Positions 26,993 through 36,386 of a stretch of DNA of 64,000 nt are shown here, in pieces. The notes beneath the pieces are model-generated. The model was not told where the DNA came from. It worked only from the letters and a program-made list of their open reading frames with translations, and searched no databases. The position numbers were made by a program, and so were the translations under genes. Origin of the DNA: DSXH01 sp020724325 (GTDB lineage Bacteria; Bacteroidota; Ignavibacteria; Ignavibacteriales; Melioribacteraceae). The stretch lies in NCBI GenBank assembly GCA_040756515.1, contig JBFLYW010000001.1, positions 176,718-240,717 of the forward strand, written 5' to 3'. Numbering within the stretch: position 1 is the first letter of the stretch; each line of letters starts with the position of its first letter.

Positions 26993-28111
26993 TTATTCAA
27001 TTCCCAGTAATTGACCGCGCACTTTTTTGTATTCTTCCTGCCAGTTCAATTCTTTTGCTGCAATAAAGCAGTTCTCTTTATATTTTTTTAATTGGTCTGG
27101 ATTCAATACAAGTCGTTGAATAGTTTTTACAATATTCACTTCGTCCTTTAAATTAACCGCTTCGCCCACACAATACTTCTCGACAATTCTTTTCATCTGA
27201 GGTAAATCCGAGGATAATACAGGTAAACCTGCCATTATGTATTCGAACAATTTATTAGGCAATGCATGGTAATAACTGACACTAATATTTTCTATTAACG
27301 TTAAACCTAAGTCAGCGCCAGCAGTATAATTGACCAATTCATTCTGCTTTATTGTTCCGGCAAATATTACACGATTACCAACATCATATTTGTCTGCAAG
27401 TTTTTGAAAATTCTTTTTGTGTTCTCCATCTCCAAGAATAATAAGCACTGTTTCAGGCAGGTTATTTAATGCTTTTATAACAAGTGGTATTCCTCTTCCT
27501 TCCAGCAAGACTCCTTGATAGAGCAGAATAAAAGAATTGGGAGGAAGATTATATTTTTTTCTGAAATCAATTGTTGCTTCAGGAAAACGAAGCAGCGGAA
27601 TATTCCTTATAACAAGAGTATTTTTTATTCCATAAAAATTTTCGAGAAAATGAGAATCCATTTCTCCGGTAGTTAAAACCAAATCGACTTTTGTAATAAA
27701 AAATCGTTCAATAATTTTAACAATCGATTGAATAAAAGGACGATTGCGCAAACCACCTATAAAGGCATACAGTTCACGACTGTTATAATATATTTTCCCT
27801 TTTTTCAACTTTGCAATAACCGTTACAAATGGAAGAGTATAAAAATCTTCTGCAAAATATATGTCTGCATTTGTTCTGAATAAATGTCTAACTAAAATGA
27901 TAGCATACTTAAGATAAAAAATAAGACTGTTTTTTTTCTTAAGTACGTAGATCTCATAAGTTTCGTTATGATATGGTTTGCCGCTAATGAACCAATCGAA
28001 CGCAATTACCTTTACGCTGCAATTATCATCTTTAAGTGAGTTTGTAAGATTAACAATTCTGGAATCGTGAAGTGCATTACCAAGAAATGCAATACAAACA
28101 TTTTTCTGCAT
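26993..28111 (-). CDS. Glycosyltransferase family 4
   Basis: Retaining GT-B glycosyltransferase, probably acting in surface-glycan synthesis. The 372-residue protein has LLYQGVLLEGRGIPLVIKAL (acceptor/donor hinge), ILGDGEHKKNFQKLA, and the C-terminal donor site YYHALPNKLFEYIMAGLPV with the usual E-x7-E region. There is no signal peptide. It lies 11 bp after the FemAB-like gene and abuts the GT9 gene. Confidence 0.87.
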   Translation of the reverse strand: MQKNVCIAFLGNALHDSRIVNLTNSLKDDNCSVKVIAFDWFISGKPYHNETYEIYVLKKKNSLIFYLKYAIILVRHLFRTNADIYFAEDFYTLPFVTVIAKLKKGKIYYNSRELYAFIGGLRNRPFIQSIVKIIERFFITKVDLVLTTGEMDSHFLENFYGIKNTLVIRNIPLLRFPEATIDFRKKYNLPPNSFILLYQGVLLEGRGIPLVIKALNNLPETVLIILGDGEHKKNFQKLADKYDVGNRVIFAGTIKQNELVNYTAGADLGLTLIENISVSYYHALPNKLFEYIMAGLPVLSSDLPQMKRIVEKYCVGEAVNLKDEVNIVKTIQRLVLNPDQLKKYKENCFIAAKELNWQEEYKKVRGQLLGIE

Positions 28112-28122
28112 GGCAAACCGGA

Positions 28123-29082
28123 TTATAATTTAATATGAAGTGTATTGCGCATAATAGTCTTAGCATCAAACTGTTCTTTGAATTCGATAAGACTCATGCT
28201 TGGTGTCATTGGGTTAGCAGCTTTTGTATCCTGTGAAACACCAATATCTACATACAAAAATCCGTGTTCAGTAGCATAGTTAACAACATCATACATAATG
28301 CGGTGCATCGGTTTATAATCAGCATATTCGTACAGCATCATGTTGTAGAAACAGAGAGCAACATTTTTATTGGCAATAAAAACAAGCGAGCCTCCAATTG
28401 GCTTATCACCAAGATAAACCATTAAGAGCACCAAATTATCCGGCAAAAGTTCTTTAAGCCGAATAAGGTCTTCATATGAGTGCGTTGGCTTAGTTCCGTG
28501 TCTTGCCTTATTCTCTACCAATATCGGGTAGAATTGATCGTAACAATCGTTAATCTCAATCCGTAATTCTTTTATTCTAAAAGTCTTTCTTACATTTCTT
28601 CTTGTTGTTGGTGAAAACCTTAATAAGTAATCTTCATTCTTTCTTAAATTGATTGCGCTTGAAATGTAGTGAAGTTTGTAATTGAACCCGAGCCACCGCA
28701 TTGCAAATTCAAGATTTTGATTTTGATACTTTTCATAAATCATTGGTGCGGATGTAAGCTCAAACTCCTTAATATTATTCTGCCGACCAAATTCCAACAG
28801 AGAAGTAACAATTTCCATCGCTTCGGCAAATTTAATATCCTTTGTTACAATTGAACCGTAGCTGGCACCGATAGGCGATTCGAACAAACCATCTCTTAAT
28901 GCGCCGGGTAGAACAGCTTCTATCCTGCCATTCTTTAAGAATATCAGGTGATCAAATTTGAACTTGCCCGGTGTGTGATAATCTAAGAATCTCTGTAAGT
29001 GAAATATGGTGCCGTTATTCGATTGGAGCACAAACCGATCCCACTCCTCTTTCCATTCAGCAGAATATCTAATTACTTCCAT
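28123..29082 (-). CDS. FemAB/GNAT-like acyltransferase
   Basis: The 319-residue protein contains an acetyltransferase-6 type fold as in FemAB and CelD-related enzymes. Supporting segments are the N-terminal WDRFVLQSNNGTIFH, the central SPTTRRNVRKTFR, and KPIGGSLVFIANKNVALCFYN followed by YADYKPMHRIMYDVVNYA. Members attach amino acids or acyl groups to peptidoglycan, exopolysaccharide or LPS intermediates. With two glycosyltransferases directly downstream, modification of a surface glycan is the likely role. The substrate is unknown. Confidence 0.75.
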   Translation of the reverse strand: MEVIRYSAEWKEEWDRFVLQSNNGTIFHLQRFLDYHTPGKFKFDHLIFLKNGRIEAVLPGALRDGLFESPIGASYGSIVTKDIKFAEAMEIVTSLLEFGRQNNIKEFELTSAPMIYEKYQNQNLEFAMRWLGFNYKLHYISSAINLRKNEDYLLRFSPTTRRNVRKTFRIKELRIEINDCYDQFYPILVENKARHGTKPTHSYEDLIRLKELLPDNLVLLMVYLGDKPIGGSLVFIANKNVALCFYNMMLYEYADYKPMHRIMYDVVNYATEHGFLYVDIGVSQDTKAANPMTPSMSLIEFKEQFDAKTIMRNTLHIKL

Positions 29083-29175
29083 TATAAATTATCCGCATTG
29101 GTATATTTTTATCAATCCTAAAATACAGTTTCGTTGTAGTACAAATTAGTCTTTGCATTTCAATAAATATTTTTA

Positions 29176-30075
29176 CTAAAATGTAAATATGAATGTCATT
29201 ATATGATTATCACCCAATCCATACTTAAAGGGAACGTAAGCATAATCCAGATTAATACTTTTCAATTTAATTCCGAACCCTGTTGTTACATTTTTAGCAT
29301 CGTACCCGGAAATGTACCCTCCTCTTATAAAAAAGAAATCATCGTAATTTATTTCCGTACCTAAATGCAAGTGGGAATTATCAGCGTCAAGATATTTTTG
29401 GAAACCGCCTAAAAGACTTGCACTTAACTTAGCATCGGTAATTAATAAAATGTAAGAAGCTCCTAATCTTAGGTCTTTAGGAAGTTTAGTAGAAGTTTCC
29501 CTCAATTGGTTCATCATCCCTATATTTCTTAGTGATGCACCTAAAGAAAGTCCGTCTATAATACCTGTATAGGTAAATCCGAAATCAAACGCATAGCCGG
29601 AAGCTTCATCGGTATAAAGATTTTCATATAAATATTTAATCGTAATTCCAGAATGAAAATGATTAAATATTTTTAGGGAACCGGACAAACTTGCCGCAAA
29701 ATAATTTGCATCGAACTTAGAAATTGCTTCTCCCGGTCTGGTTCTTATTTCGATATCGGGAATAGAGATAGTGTTGATCATTAGAGCCAGTGGAATTCCA
29801 AAAGCATTAAAAGCAGCTCCAAATAATTCTGAACGTGTACCCTCAATAAGATTATTATGAGAAAAAGTAAGTTGAGTTTTATTGATTATCGTTAATATTG
29901 ATGGATTGTAATTAACTCCGTTCAACTCATTGCCGGCAACAACCCCAAGATCACTCAATGCAATATTTCTGGAGCCGTATCCAAGTTTTAGAAATGCTAA
30001 ACCGCTGTTACCTGCGCCCTGAGCGCAAATTAAATTAGTTATTATAAACAGAGACAGAAATATTTTTTTTCTCAT
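29176..30075 (-). CDS. PorV/PorQ family outer-membrane protein (a)
   Basis: The 299-residue protein starts with a signal peptide (MRKKIFLSLFIITNLICAQG), then GNSGLAFLKLGYGSRNIAL, the characteristic start of PorV/PorQ-type beta-barrels (mature start, AFL..G.G.R..AM). NYNPSILT follows, then alternating beta strands to the C-terminal aromatic MTFIFTF. PorV-like proteins shuttle type IX secretion cargo to the surface. It lies 3 bp after its paralogue (30079-31074) and downstream of a candidate T9SS substrate. Confidence 0.83.
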   Translation of the reverse strand: MRKKIFLSLFIITNLICAQGAGNSGLAFLKLGYGSRNIALSDLGVVAGNELNGVNYNPSILTIINKTQLTFSHNNLIEGTRSELFGAAFNAFGIPLALMINTISIPDIEIRTRPGEAISKFDANYFAASLSGSLKIFNHFHSGITIKYLYENLYTDEASGYAFDFGFTYTGIIDGLSLGASLRNIGMMNQLRETSTKLPKDLRLGASYILLITDAKLSASLLGGFQKYLDADNSHLHLGTEINYDDFFFIRGGYISGYDAKNVTTGFGIKLKSINLDYAYVPFKYGLGDNHIMTFIFTF

Positions 30076-30078
30076 AAA

Positions 30079-31074
30079 TCAAAAATTTACATTAATTCCA
30101 ATAATATGTTGTTCGCTGGAAGAATATGGTTCCAGTACAAATGCATAATCAATTCCAACTCGATATGAACTAATTAAATAAAAATACGAAAACCCGAATG
30201 AAGGTTTAACAGGCACATCTAAATTAACTACATTCAATCTATCCATTCCTGCTCTTAAAAAAAGATCTTCATAAATATTATATTCAATTCCTGCACGTAA
30301 ATATCTTGCCGAAGCATTAGTATTTTCAAATTCTACGGCTGCGATTAAAAACGGATCATTTAATTTATATGAAACACCAAATTTTGTTAGCAATGGAAAT
30401 CTATCTTTACTTTGTCTGCCGGATTGCCCATAAATTTTTCCGCTGTCCCATTCATACTTACTGTTGATGTCTTTGATCACCAGAGAAAAAGTTAGATTCT
30501 CATTGAAAGAATAAAGCGCTCCCAAATCAAATCCTAATCCTGTTGAGCTGAATTCATCGTACAACTTATAGTAGTAGAACTTAAAAGCAATTCCAATCGA
30601 AATTTTTTCCGAAAAACGATTCGCAACTGAAACAAAAAACTGGTTTTCGGAAGTTGATAGTTTACCGGTGCTGACACCTTGAGCATCCCTTGCATCAATA
30701 TTTGAAACACCGGCATTAATAATCCCGGCACTTATTCCAGCAATTGATCTTGGTTTTGTTTTTCCATCTGCTGTTTCAACCTTTCCGAATTCGAAACTGC
30801 GTGTATAGCTTAAGAAGTTTAAGGAACGGTCCAGCGATAAAATAGAATATGAAGTTTGGAATGAATTTTTTTGCTGGAATGTAGCTAATGCCGGATTGTA
30901 GTATGCAACCAGGTTTCCATCTTTTACAGGTGATAAAGCATTTCCCATTCCAATTCCTCTGGCACCAAATCCCATTCTGCTGAATGCACCGGGCAGACTG
31001 CTAATACTGGAAAAATCCGGCTGAGCGTTAACAACTGTAAATGTTATTAATAATATTGCAATAGTATTTTTCAC
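30079..31074 (-). CDS. PorV/PorQ family outer-membrane protein (b)
   Basis: The 331-residue protein has a short signal peptide (to about 17), then LPGAFSRMGFGARGIGMGNAL and YYNPALATF, the same opening as the adjacent paralogue. It ends in a strand-rich barrel and a terminal Phe (HIIGINVNF), a normal outer-membrane signature. Two PorV-like barrels in tandem downstream of a secreted BNR protein suggests a dedicated export or surface-attachment set. Which cargo each serves cannot be decided here. Confidence 0.85.
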   Translation of the reverse strand: MKNTIAILLITFTVVNAQPDFSSISSLPGAFSRMGFGARGIGMGNALSPVKDGNLVAYYNPALATFQQKNSFQTSYSILSLDRSLNFLSYTRSFEFGKVETADGKTKPRSIAGISAGIINAGVSNIDARDAQGVSTGKLSTSENQFFVSVANRFSEKISIGIAFKFYYYKLYDEFSSTGLGFDLGALYSFNENLTFSLVIKDINSKYEWDSGKIYGQSGRQSKDRFPLLTKFGVSYKLNDPFLIAAVEFENTNASARYLRAGIEYNIYEDLFLRAGMDRLNVVNLDVPVKPSFGFSYFYLISSYRVGIDYAFVLEPYSSSEQHIIGINVNF

Positions 31075-31091
31075 TTACAATTTTTCCTTTT

Positions 31092-32651
31092 CTACATTAG
31101 AACCATAATTTTACCGAAGATTGGTTCATCCGGACCAACATCAATACGATAGAAATAAACGCCGTTAGGAACAATTTTACCGCTTTGATCTCTGCCGTCC
31201 CAATTTTCAAACTGTTCTTCACTTTTGCCTCTTGGTGCATTTTGTATAATTGTTCGAACTAGATTCATACCGAAATCAAAAATTCTAATTGTTACATCAG
31301 CATTTTTTTCAGTTGAATATTTTATTCTCGTTGAACGGGCGCTAGGTGAAAAAGGATTAGGGAAAGCAAAGCTTTCATTCTTAACAGTAAACTCGCCGGA
31401 TTTAAGAAAAACTTTCCATTTTCCGTTCCACATATTTTTTTTATCTTCGAACCGAATTAGACCATTGGCTAAAGATCCAATCCAGATATATGCTGTTTCG
31501 CTACTAACTATTTGCGATTGAATTGTTCTGAAATGTTTTGTGTTAACAGAAATTTTTGTTGCATCGTCATAAATTTCAGGTGCAGCCAGCCAGGTTTGAC
31601 CATTATTTCCGGATCTAAACAATCCATCTTGTGTTGCAATAATTATATCTGCCGAACTAACCGAGAATGGTCTAAACGATATATCCATGGCACGTGAATT
31701 TGGCAGAGTAATTTTCCAATTATTTCCGCCATCGTAACTAAAACTGACTGCCCAAAATTCAGTTTGACCTTCGGCTTTCCAGGTTGCTGCCCATATTGAA
31801 TTATCATAATGGTTGTAAGAAATCTTCCAGATATGATTTCCACTAATAGGATTAATCTGATTTGTTCGGTTCATTTTAGTCCAGCTGATACCTCCATCAG
31901 TAGATTTGTTAATTCCACCACCGGTTCCAACATATAAAGTATCATCACCAACAACACAAATTGAAACAGGAATATGGTTGTTATTTCCTTTATCTCCCGC
32001 TTTAGGTCGTAATTCAAAATTAAGCTGGTCCGAGGGCTTTATGGAATTCAAATTATCCGGTGGTAATATTATTCTTTGCCAAGTCTTTCCCATATCAGTA
32101 GATTTTCTTAATCCGCCGGCGCGCGATACAATCCATACTGCTTCTTTTGTTAATCCTATTCCGTATGTAAAATTTTGTCCCGTTACCGTTGTAGGAACAG
32201 CTCTAATTATATTATTTCCGTATTGAATTAATGAGTCTGTCATTTTATCAACTGGTTGAGGTATATGAGTCCAGGTATCTCCATTGTTAGTGGAATAAAC
32301 TAAACCTTCACCTGCACCGTCGGTAGATCCGTTAACCGTAATTGACGACCAAAGCGCTGCCCAAATAACTCCGTTTCTATATGCAACGGCTGAAATACTT
32401 TTATCTCCGAATGATTCTTTTTTATAATAGTTTGTCCAGGAATTTCCGCTATCAGTAGATTTGCTTAACCCTTTTGATGTACCTATCCATATTGTGTTAT
32501 CCTGAATTAGTATTCTTTCTGTTGTATTTCCAGTTGGAGAAGAATCATTTGTTTTAGAAAGTAATTTCGGAGTCAATTCATAATTTATAGGAATTGTCTG
32601 AGCAAACATTTTAATAATGGTTAAGAAATATATTAGAATTATTTTTTTCAT
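31092..32651 (-). CDS. Secreted BNR-repeat protein with FlgD-like C-terminal domain
   Basis: The 519-residue protein has a signal peptide (MKKIILIYFLTIIKMFAQT). Several sialidase/BNR-type beta-propeller units follow, with the S-x-D-x-G-x-T/S-W motif (STDSGNSWTNY, STNNGDTWTHI, STDMGKTWQRI, STDGGISWTKM). The last 90 residues form a FlgD-like Ig domain (FPNPFSP, TIRIFDFGMNLVRTI, WDGRDQSGKIVPNGVYFYRI). This C-terminus is typical of type IX secretion substrates. The propeller may bind glycans or act as a scaffold; catalytic residues of a true sialidase are not apparent. Confidence 0.83.
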   Translation of the reverse strand: MKKIILIYFLTIIKMFAQTIPINYELTPKLLSKTNDSSPTGNTTERILIQDNTIWIGTSKGLSKSTDSGNSWTNYYKKESFGDKSISAVAYRNGVIWAALWSSITVNGSTDGAGEGLVYSTNNGDTWTHIPQPVDKMTDSLIQYGNNIIRAVPTTVTGQNFTYGIGLTKEAVWIVSRAGGLRKSTDMGKTWQRIILPPDNLNSIKPSDQLNFELRPKAGDKGNNNHIPVSICVVGDDTLYVGTGGGINKSTDGGISWTKMNRTNQINPISGNHIWKISYNHYDNSIWAATWKAEGQTEFWAVSFSYDGGNNWKITLPNSRAMDISFRPFSVSSADIIIATQDGLFRSGNNGQTWLAAPEIYDDATKISVNTKHFRTIQSQIVSSETAYIWIGSLANGLIRFEDKKNMWNGKWKVFLKSGEFTVKNESFAFPNPFSPSARSTRIKYSTEKNADVTIRIFDFGMNLVRTIIQNAPRGKSEEQFENWDGRDQSGKIVPNGVYFYRIDVGPDEPIFGKIMVLM

Positions 32652-32652
32652 G

Positions 32653-33543
32653 TCAGTTAACGGTCATTAGATGAATAATAGTGTTGCTAAGATTTCCGCT
32701 TTTATCTTTTGCCTGAAATTCAAATTTCCATTGACCGGTTTGTGTTGCTGCAGCAAAGAAATTCTTAAAGGAGTAAGTTCCATCACCTGCTGTTCTATCG
32801 CCAAAAATATCAAAATTACCATCATCTGCCATTAGGAAATACCCTAAACCATTTTGCGGATCTACCTGCGAGCCATCAGGTCTGAATAATTTGAAATATA
32901 CTTGAGATATATCACCTAATCCATTTCCATCTTCAACTTTAATTGTGAAGATAAATGATTCACCCCTGGCAACTGAATTGGGAATTGTTAAATTAGAAAT
33001 AACAGGGGGATAACTTATCTGGTTGTTATTGTAAGTGAAACTATGCGATGCGGCTTTGGCTAAATTTTCCGGTGCCGTTTTTACTTTATCTTCAACAAAA
33101 TATTCAATGAAATATTTTCCATTAGAAACCTTTTTACTAATCCCTACTTTAGTTGAAAAAATATTATCATTTGCTTTTAGATCACCATTCGAAGCATTGT
33201 TGCCATTATCTAACATTTGTGCTGAAGGTGTAATTGTAGTTGTTCCGTCAGCGGATTTAATCTGCAGCCATACTTTGTTAATAAATTTTGAATCATCAAA
33301 TTCTATTGATGTTGTTAGATTAGAATCTGAAGCAGAGTAACTGAAATTAACCGGAGCTGATACGGCTTTTACATTATAATAAAGTTTTGTCTGTTCAACT
33401 ATTCCATCCGGTATTTTTTCGCAGCCAATAGAACTTAAAATCAGTATTAGAGTAAAAGAAATATTGATAAGTATTCTTTTTCTGGATTTATTCAGTATTC
33501 TTGAGTAAGTATTTGAGAAGTGTATAAAAAAAAGAAAAATCAT
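32653..33543 (-). CDS. Predicted lipoprotein with Ig-like domains
   Basis: The 296-residue protein has a long N-terminus, then a hydrophobic stretch and lipobox LSSIGC (Cys near 41), so outer-membrane lipid anchoring is likely. The rest is beta-rich with DNGNNASNGDLKANDNIFS and DDGNFDIFGDRTAGDGTYS, both like the Asp-rich loops of bacterial Ig-like or CHU-type domains. The first ~20 residues before the basic n-region are unusual; a non-ATG start nearer ILNKSRKR is possible. It is the first gene of the operon behind the promoter at 33639-33669. Confidence 0.75.
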   Translation of the reverse strand: MIFLFFIHFSNTYSRILNKSRKRILINISFTLILILSSIGCEKIPDGIVEQTKLYYNVKAVSAPVNFSYSASDSNLTTSIEFDDSKFINKVWLQIKSADGTTTITPSAQMLDNGNNASNGDLKANDNIFSTKVGISKKVSNGKYFIEYFVEDKVKTAPENLAKAASHSFTYNNNQISYPPVISNLTIPNSVARGESFIFTIKVEDGNGLGDISQVYFKLFRPDGSQVDPQNGLGYFLMADDGNFDIFGDRTAGDGTYSFKNFFAAATQTGQWKFEFQAKDKSGNLSNTIIHLMTVN

Positions 33544-33638
33544 AGAAATGCTGCCTTATCTAAAAAATAACCGATTGCTGAAATTAATGTAGCAAAGTTT
33601 CTATAATTTTTTCCTTAGTTTTTTCTTTTTAACTGTGG

Positions 33639-33669
33639 CAAAAGTAGAGATAGCATTAGTAAATGTCAA
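33639..33669 (-). promoter_or_regulatory. Bacteroidota-type promoter of the lipoprotein/PorV operon
   Basis: On the minus strand TTGACA (33669-33664) is followed after 17 nt by TACTTTTG (33646-33639). Counting from TTG, the spacing to the -7 box is 20 nt, the same geometry as at glgC. It would give a leader of about 85-95 nt before the start at 33543 and drive 33543 to 29176. Confidence 0.65.
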
Positions 33670-33693
33670 GATAATTTAGTTTTGCACATAATA

Positions 33694-34689
33694 TTACATT
33701 TTAATTACAAACGGGGAGGGTGAAAACGAAATAATGAAAATAATCATTGTAGCATAACCAATTATCATTCTTACAGAATCTAATCTTTCAGGAAATGGAA
33801 CCGGAGGATGTTTTACTTTTATTACGAAGTAAAGTATGAAAGCCCACAAGAGCCATCCTGTCCAACCGAAGCCCAAATCATAATTAAGCAGTGAACTTAA
33901 TAGCCCCGATATACCAAGAAAAGCTAAAGCCAGCATAGAAATACTAGCAACGGCTTCATGAATTTTTGCCCCGAACATACTGAAAATAATATGCCCGCCG
34001 TCTAATTGTCCAACGGGTACCAGATTCATAGCTGTTATGAAAAGTCCGAACCATCCTACACATAAATAAGGGTAATGATAAATTTCTGACATGGGCGGCA
34101 CAAACTGATCAGAATTTGTAAAGAGAATCCTAAGTATTTCGAATAAAATTGTTCCGCCAAATTCCAAATGTATTCCTTCTTTTCCGTATTCTGGAGAAAA
34201 ATAATCGGGATGAATTTGTAAAATGTAATCAACAGGAGGAAGATTGGTAAAACCGTATATTAGAACTGCAGTGCTGGCAAGAAAACCGGCTATTGGTCCG
34301 GCGGCTCCAATATCAAACATAGCTTTATTATTTGGGATAACCGATTTAGTTCTTATAACAGCTCCCATAGTTCCGAAATTGAAAAATCCCGGAATTGGTG
34401 GAAACGGAATATAATACGGCAGCGTTGCTCTTACTTTGTGATAGAGCGCAGCAAAGTAATGACCAAATTCATGAAAGGTTAGTATAAATAGAATCGAAAT
34501 TGCATAAGGTAAACCGCGAACCATATCTGAAAATTCATAAGGTCCGCCTTTCCCTGTTGTCCATTCCATTCCCGCAATTATAGTTGTGAAAAAAGTAATA
34601 ACAAATAATACTATATGAATGAAATAAGATTTCTTTTTTGACTTATCCTCAAATGCTTCTTTAGAGGAGAATGAAAATTCATCAGACAT
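33694..34689 (-). CDS. Site-2 protease family membrane metalloprotease (M50)
   Basis: Intramembrane zinc protease. The 331-residue protein has several transmembrane segments, the zinc motif HEFGHYFAALYHKV (about 69-82) and the distal ligand motif NLVPVGQLDGGHI (about 217-229). There is no PDZ domain between them, so it is of the compact type rather than RseP-like. FFNFGTMGAVIRTKS matches the G-x-G region common to this subgroup. It starts 2 bp after the DUF1207 gene stop. The target is unknown. Confidence 0.87.
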   Translation of the reverse strand: MSDEFSFSSKEAFEDKSKKKSYFIHIVLFVITFFTTIIAGMEWTTGKGGPYEFSDMVRGLPYAISILFILTFHEFGHYFAALYHKVRATLPYYIPFPPIPGFFNFGTMGAVIRTKSVIPNNKAMFDIGAAGPIAGFLASTAVLIYGFTNLPPVDYILQIHPDYFSPEYGKEGIHLEFGGTILFEILRILFTNSDQFVPPMSEIYHYPYLCVGWFGLFITAMNLVPVGQLDGGHIIFSMFGAKIHEAVASISMLALAFLGISGLLSSLLNYDLGFGWTGWLLWAFILYFVIKVKHPPVPFPERLDSVRMIIGYATMIIFIISFSPSPFVIKM

Positions 34690-34691
34690 AA

Positions 34692-35513
34692 TTATAGATC
34701 CAAATTTATTCCAATTGCAGAATATGTATTGTTGAAATCGAAATATTGACCGTGAATACTTTTACCTGAATAAAAATTAAAGTAAATACTTATCCCTCTG
34801 CCTTCAGGCTTACCATATTTTATTCCGGCTGCGAGCGAATGGTTTGCAGAATATTTATTGATATGAACAAGCATAAAATCATAAGCGAGAAAAGGAGACA
34901 ACATTTCTGATGCAAATTCTTTAACAATGTAATCAAATCCAAGCTGGTAATTATCCCTGCCCAGATTTTCTGGCGTTACATTGAAAAGATACGTGAGACC
35001 AGCATAAATACGAAATGAGTTAAATCTTACAAAGGGCATTAATTCAAAAAATTCCCGACTGTATACTTTTGGATTTAGCCCATAACGCCATTGCCCTTTT
35101 GATGCATCAAAATGTCCGTCTACAAAATGGGCACTTATATGACTAATTCTTAATCTAGCACCATATTCAATTTTCTCTACTACTTTTTTATAACTGCCAT
35201 TTATACCAAATAAATAATCTACAGCATCAACCGGAAAATGAAAATCTTTTTCGCCTCTCAAAAGTGTGTAAGTAAATAGATCAGCCCCAAAAGAAATGGC
35301 TTCGTCATCATTTAATCGATAATGAAAAACATCGAGCGAATTTCCGATATCTAAACGTAATTCATTTTTAGAAAGCTGAAATAAGAATCCTAATTTCGGT
35401 TCAAGAGTATTTGCAATAAAAGGTTGCACATTTAAATTACCCGGAAATAACTCCAGAATCTGTGAATAAGATGTTATTGTAAATAAGAAAAAGAGCGTAA
35501 TAAATTTTTTCAT
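34692..35513 (-). CDS. DUF1207-type outer-membrane protein
   Basis: The 273-residue protein has a signal peptide (MKKFITLFFLFTITSYSQ). Alternating strands follow, with FIANTLEPKLGFL, GEKDFHFPVDAVDYLFG, SHISAHFVDG and the C-terminal FYSGKSIHGQYFDFNNTY. This resembles DUF1207, a beta-barrel family common in Bacteroidota and Chlorobi, but I assign the family from memory of the motif order only. It lies 2 bp upstream of the M50 protease. Function is unknown. Confidence 0.68.
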   Translation of the reverse strand: MKKFITLFFLFTITSYSQILELFPGNLNVQPFIANTLEPKLGFLFQLSKNELRLDIGNSLDVFHYRLNDDEAISFGADLFTYTLLRGEKDFHFPVDAVDYLFGINGSYKKVVEKIEYGARLRISHISAHFVDGHFDASKGQWRYGLNPKVYSREFFELMPFVRFNSFRIYAGLTYLFNVTPENLGRDNYQLGFDYIVKEFASEMLSPFLAYDFMLVHINKYSANHSLAAGIKYGKPEGRGISIYFNFYSGKSIHGQYFDFNNTYSAIGINLDL

Positions 35514-35549
35514 ATAACTTTATTAGTAGATACTCCTGAAATTAATTCT

Positions 35550-35935
35550 TTGTCATTTCGACACCATCGTTGACGAATCCGAAGAGTCGAACCTAAACCT
35601 TGAAGGTTATGAGTTGTTATTTAATTCTGCATAACATTCAAGGTTGTTGATTCTTCAGGCATACCGACTGTGTCGGTATTCCATCAGAATGACAGAGAAG
35701 AAAGTGTCCTGTCATTCTGAACCGAACCTAAACCTTGAAGGTCAAGAGTTGTTATCTATTTCCGCACGACCTTCAAGGTTGTTGATTCGCTTCGCTCCTC
35801 AGAATGACAATGTGAGGTGAACTGTCATTCTGAACCGAACGAAGTGAAGTGAAGAATCGATTCGTAGTTTCTCAGTCTCCCGACAAGTCGGGATCCATCG
35901 AAATGACATATCTTAGTCGCTTCGCTCCTTCGAAA
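35550..35935. repeat. Intergenic foldback repeat cluster A
   Basis: This lies in the 35514-36386 divergent gap. It contains the palindrome ACCTT(G/C)AAGGT at about 35597 and 35732 (AACCTTGAAGGT) and 35769 (ACCTTCAAGGT), plus a degenerate copy near 35637. A ~100-nt foldback runs from GTCATTCTGA (35710) to TCAGAATGAC (35799), enclosing the two inner palindromes. A further GTCATTCTGAACCGAAC unit starts near 35824, and the hairpin TCCCGAC-AA-GTCGGGA is at 35878-35893. CTTCGCTCCT-like segments occur at 35790 and 35920. From 35936 to 36386 I see only AT-rich DNA and a short inverted repeat (CTTCCTTT 36027 against AAAGGAAG 36060). Confidence 0.85.
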
Positions 35936-36386
35936 TTAAATTTCTGAATATATCAGAAGCCAATTTATAATTTAATTTCCTGTAATTATACACCCTTGAA
36001 TATAAATTAACTAAAACCTCGTCCACTTCCTTTCAATGCTACGGTTGGGTAATACAATAAAAGGAAGTAGAACCAGATAAATAATAAAGTATTATTCGAA
36101 CGCCAGAAAATAACTAAATCGAAATTTCAATTTCAGTTTCTTAAACACCGGCAAAACAAAAAAATAATCGATGCACAATTTTAAGAAGCACAAATATAAA
36201 GTCGAGATTGTCAAAAAGAAAGGATTTATTAACATACATAGGTGAGTTCAAAACCCGCACTGCATAACTAAATAGCCAATTTAATCCAAATTTTTCATTA
36301 GAAAAATTTGGGTTAAATATAAATAATAATTGTAAGCTAAGCATTATATTGCTGACATAATTTCTACAAATTAGATTACAAACTAA

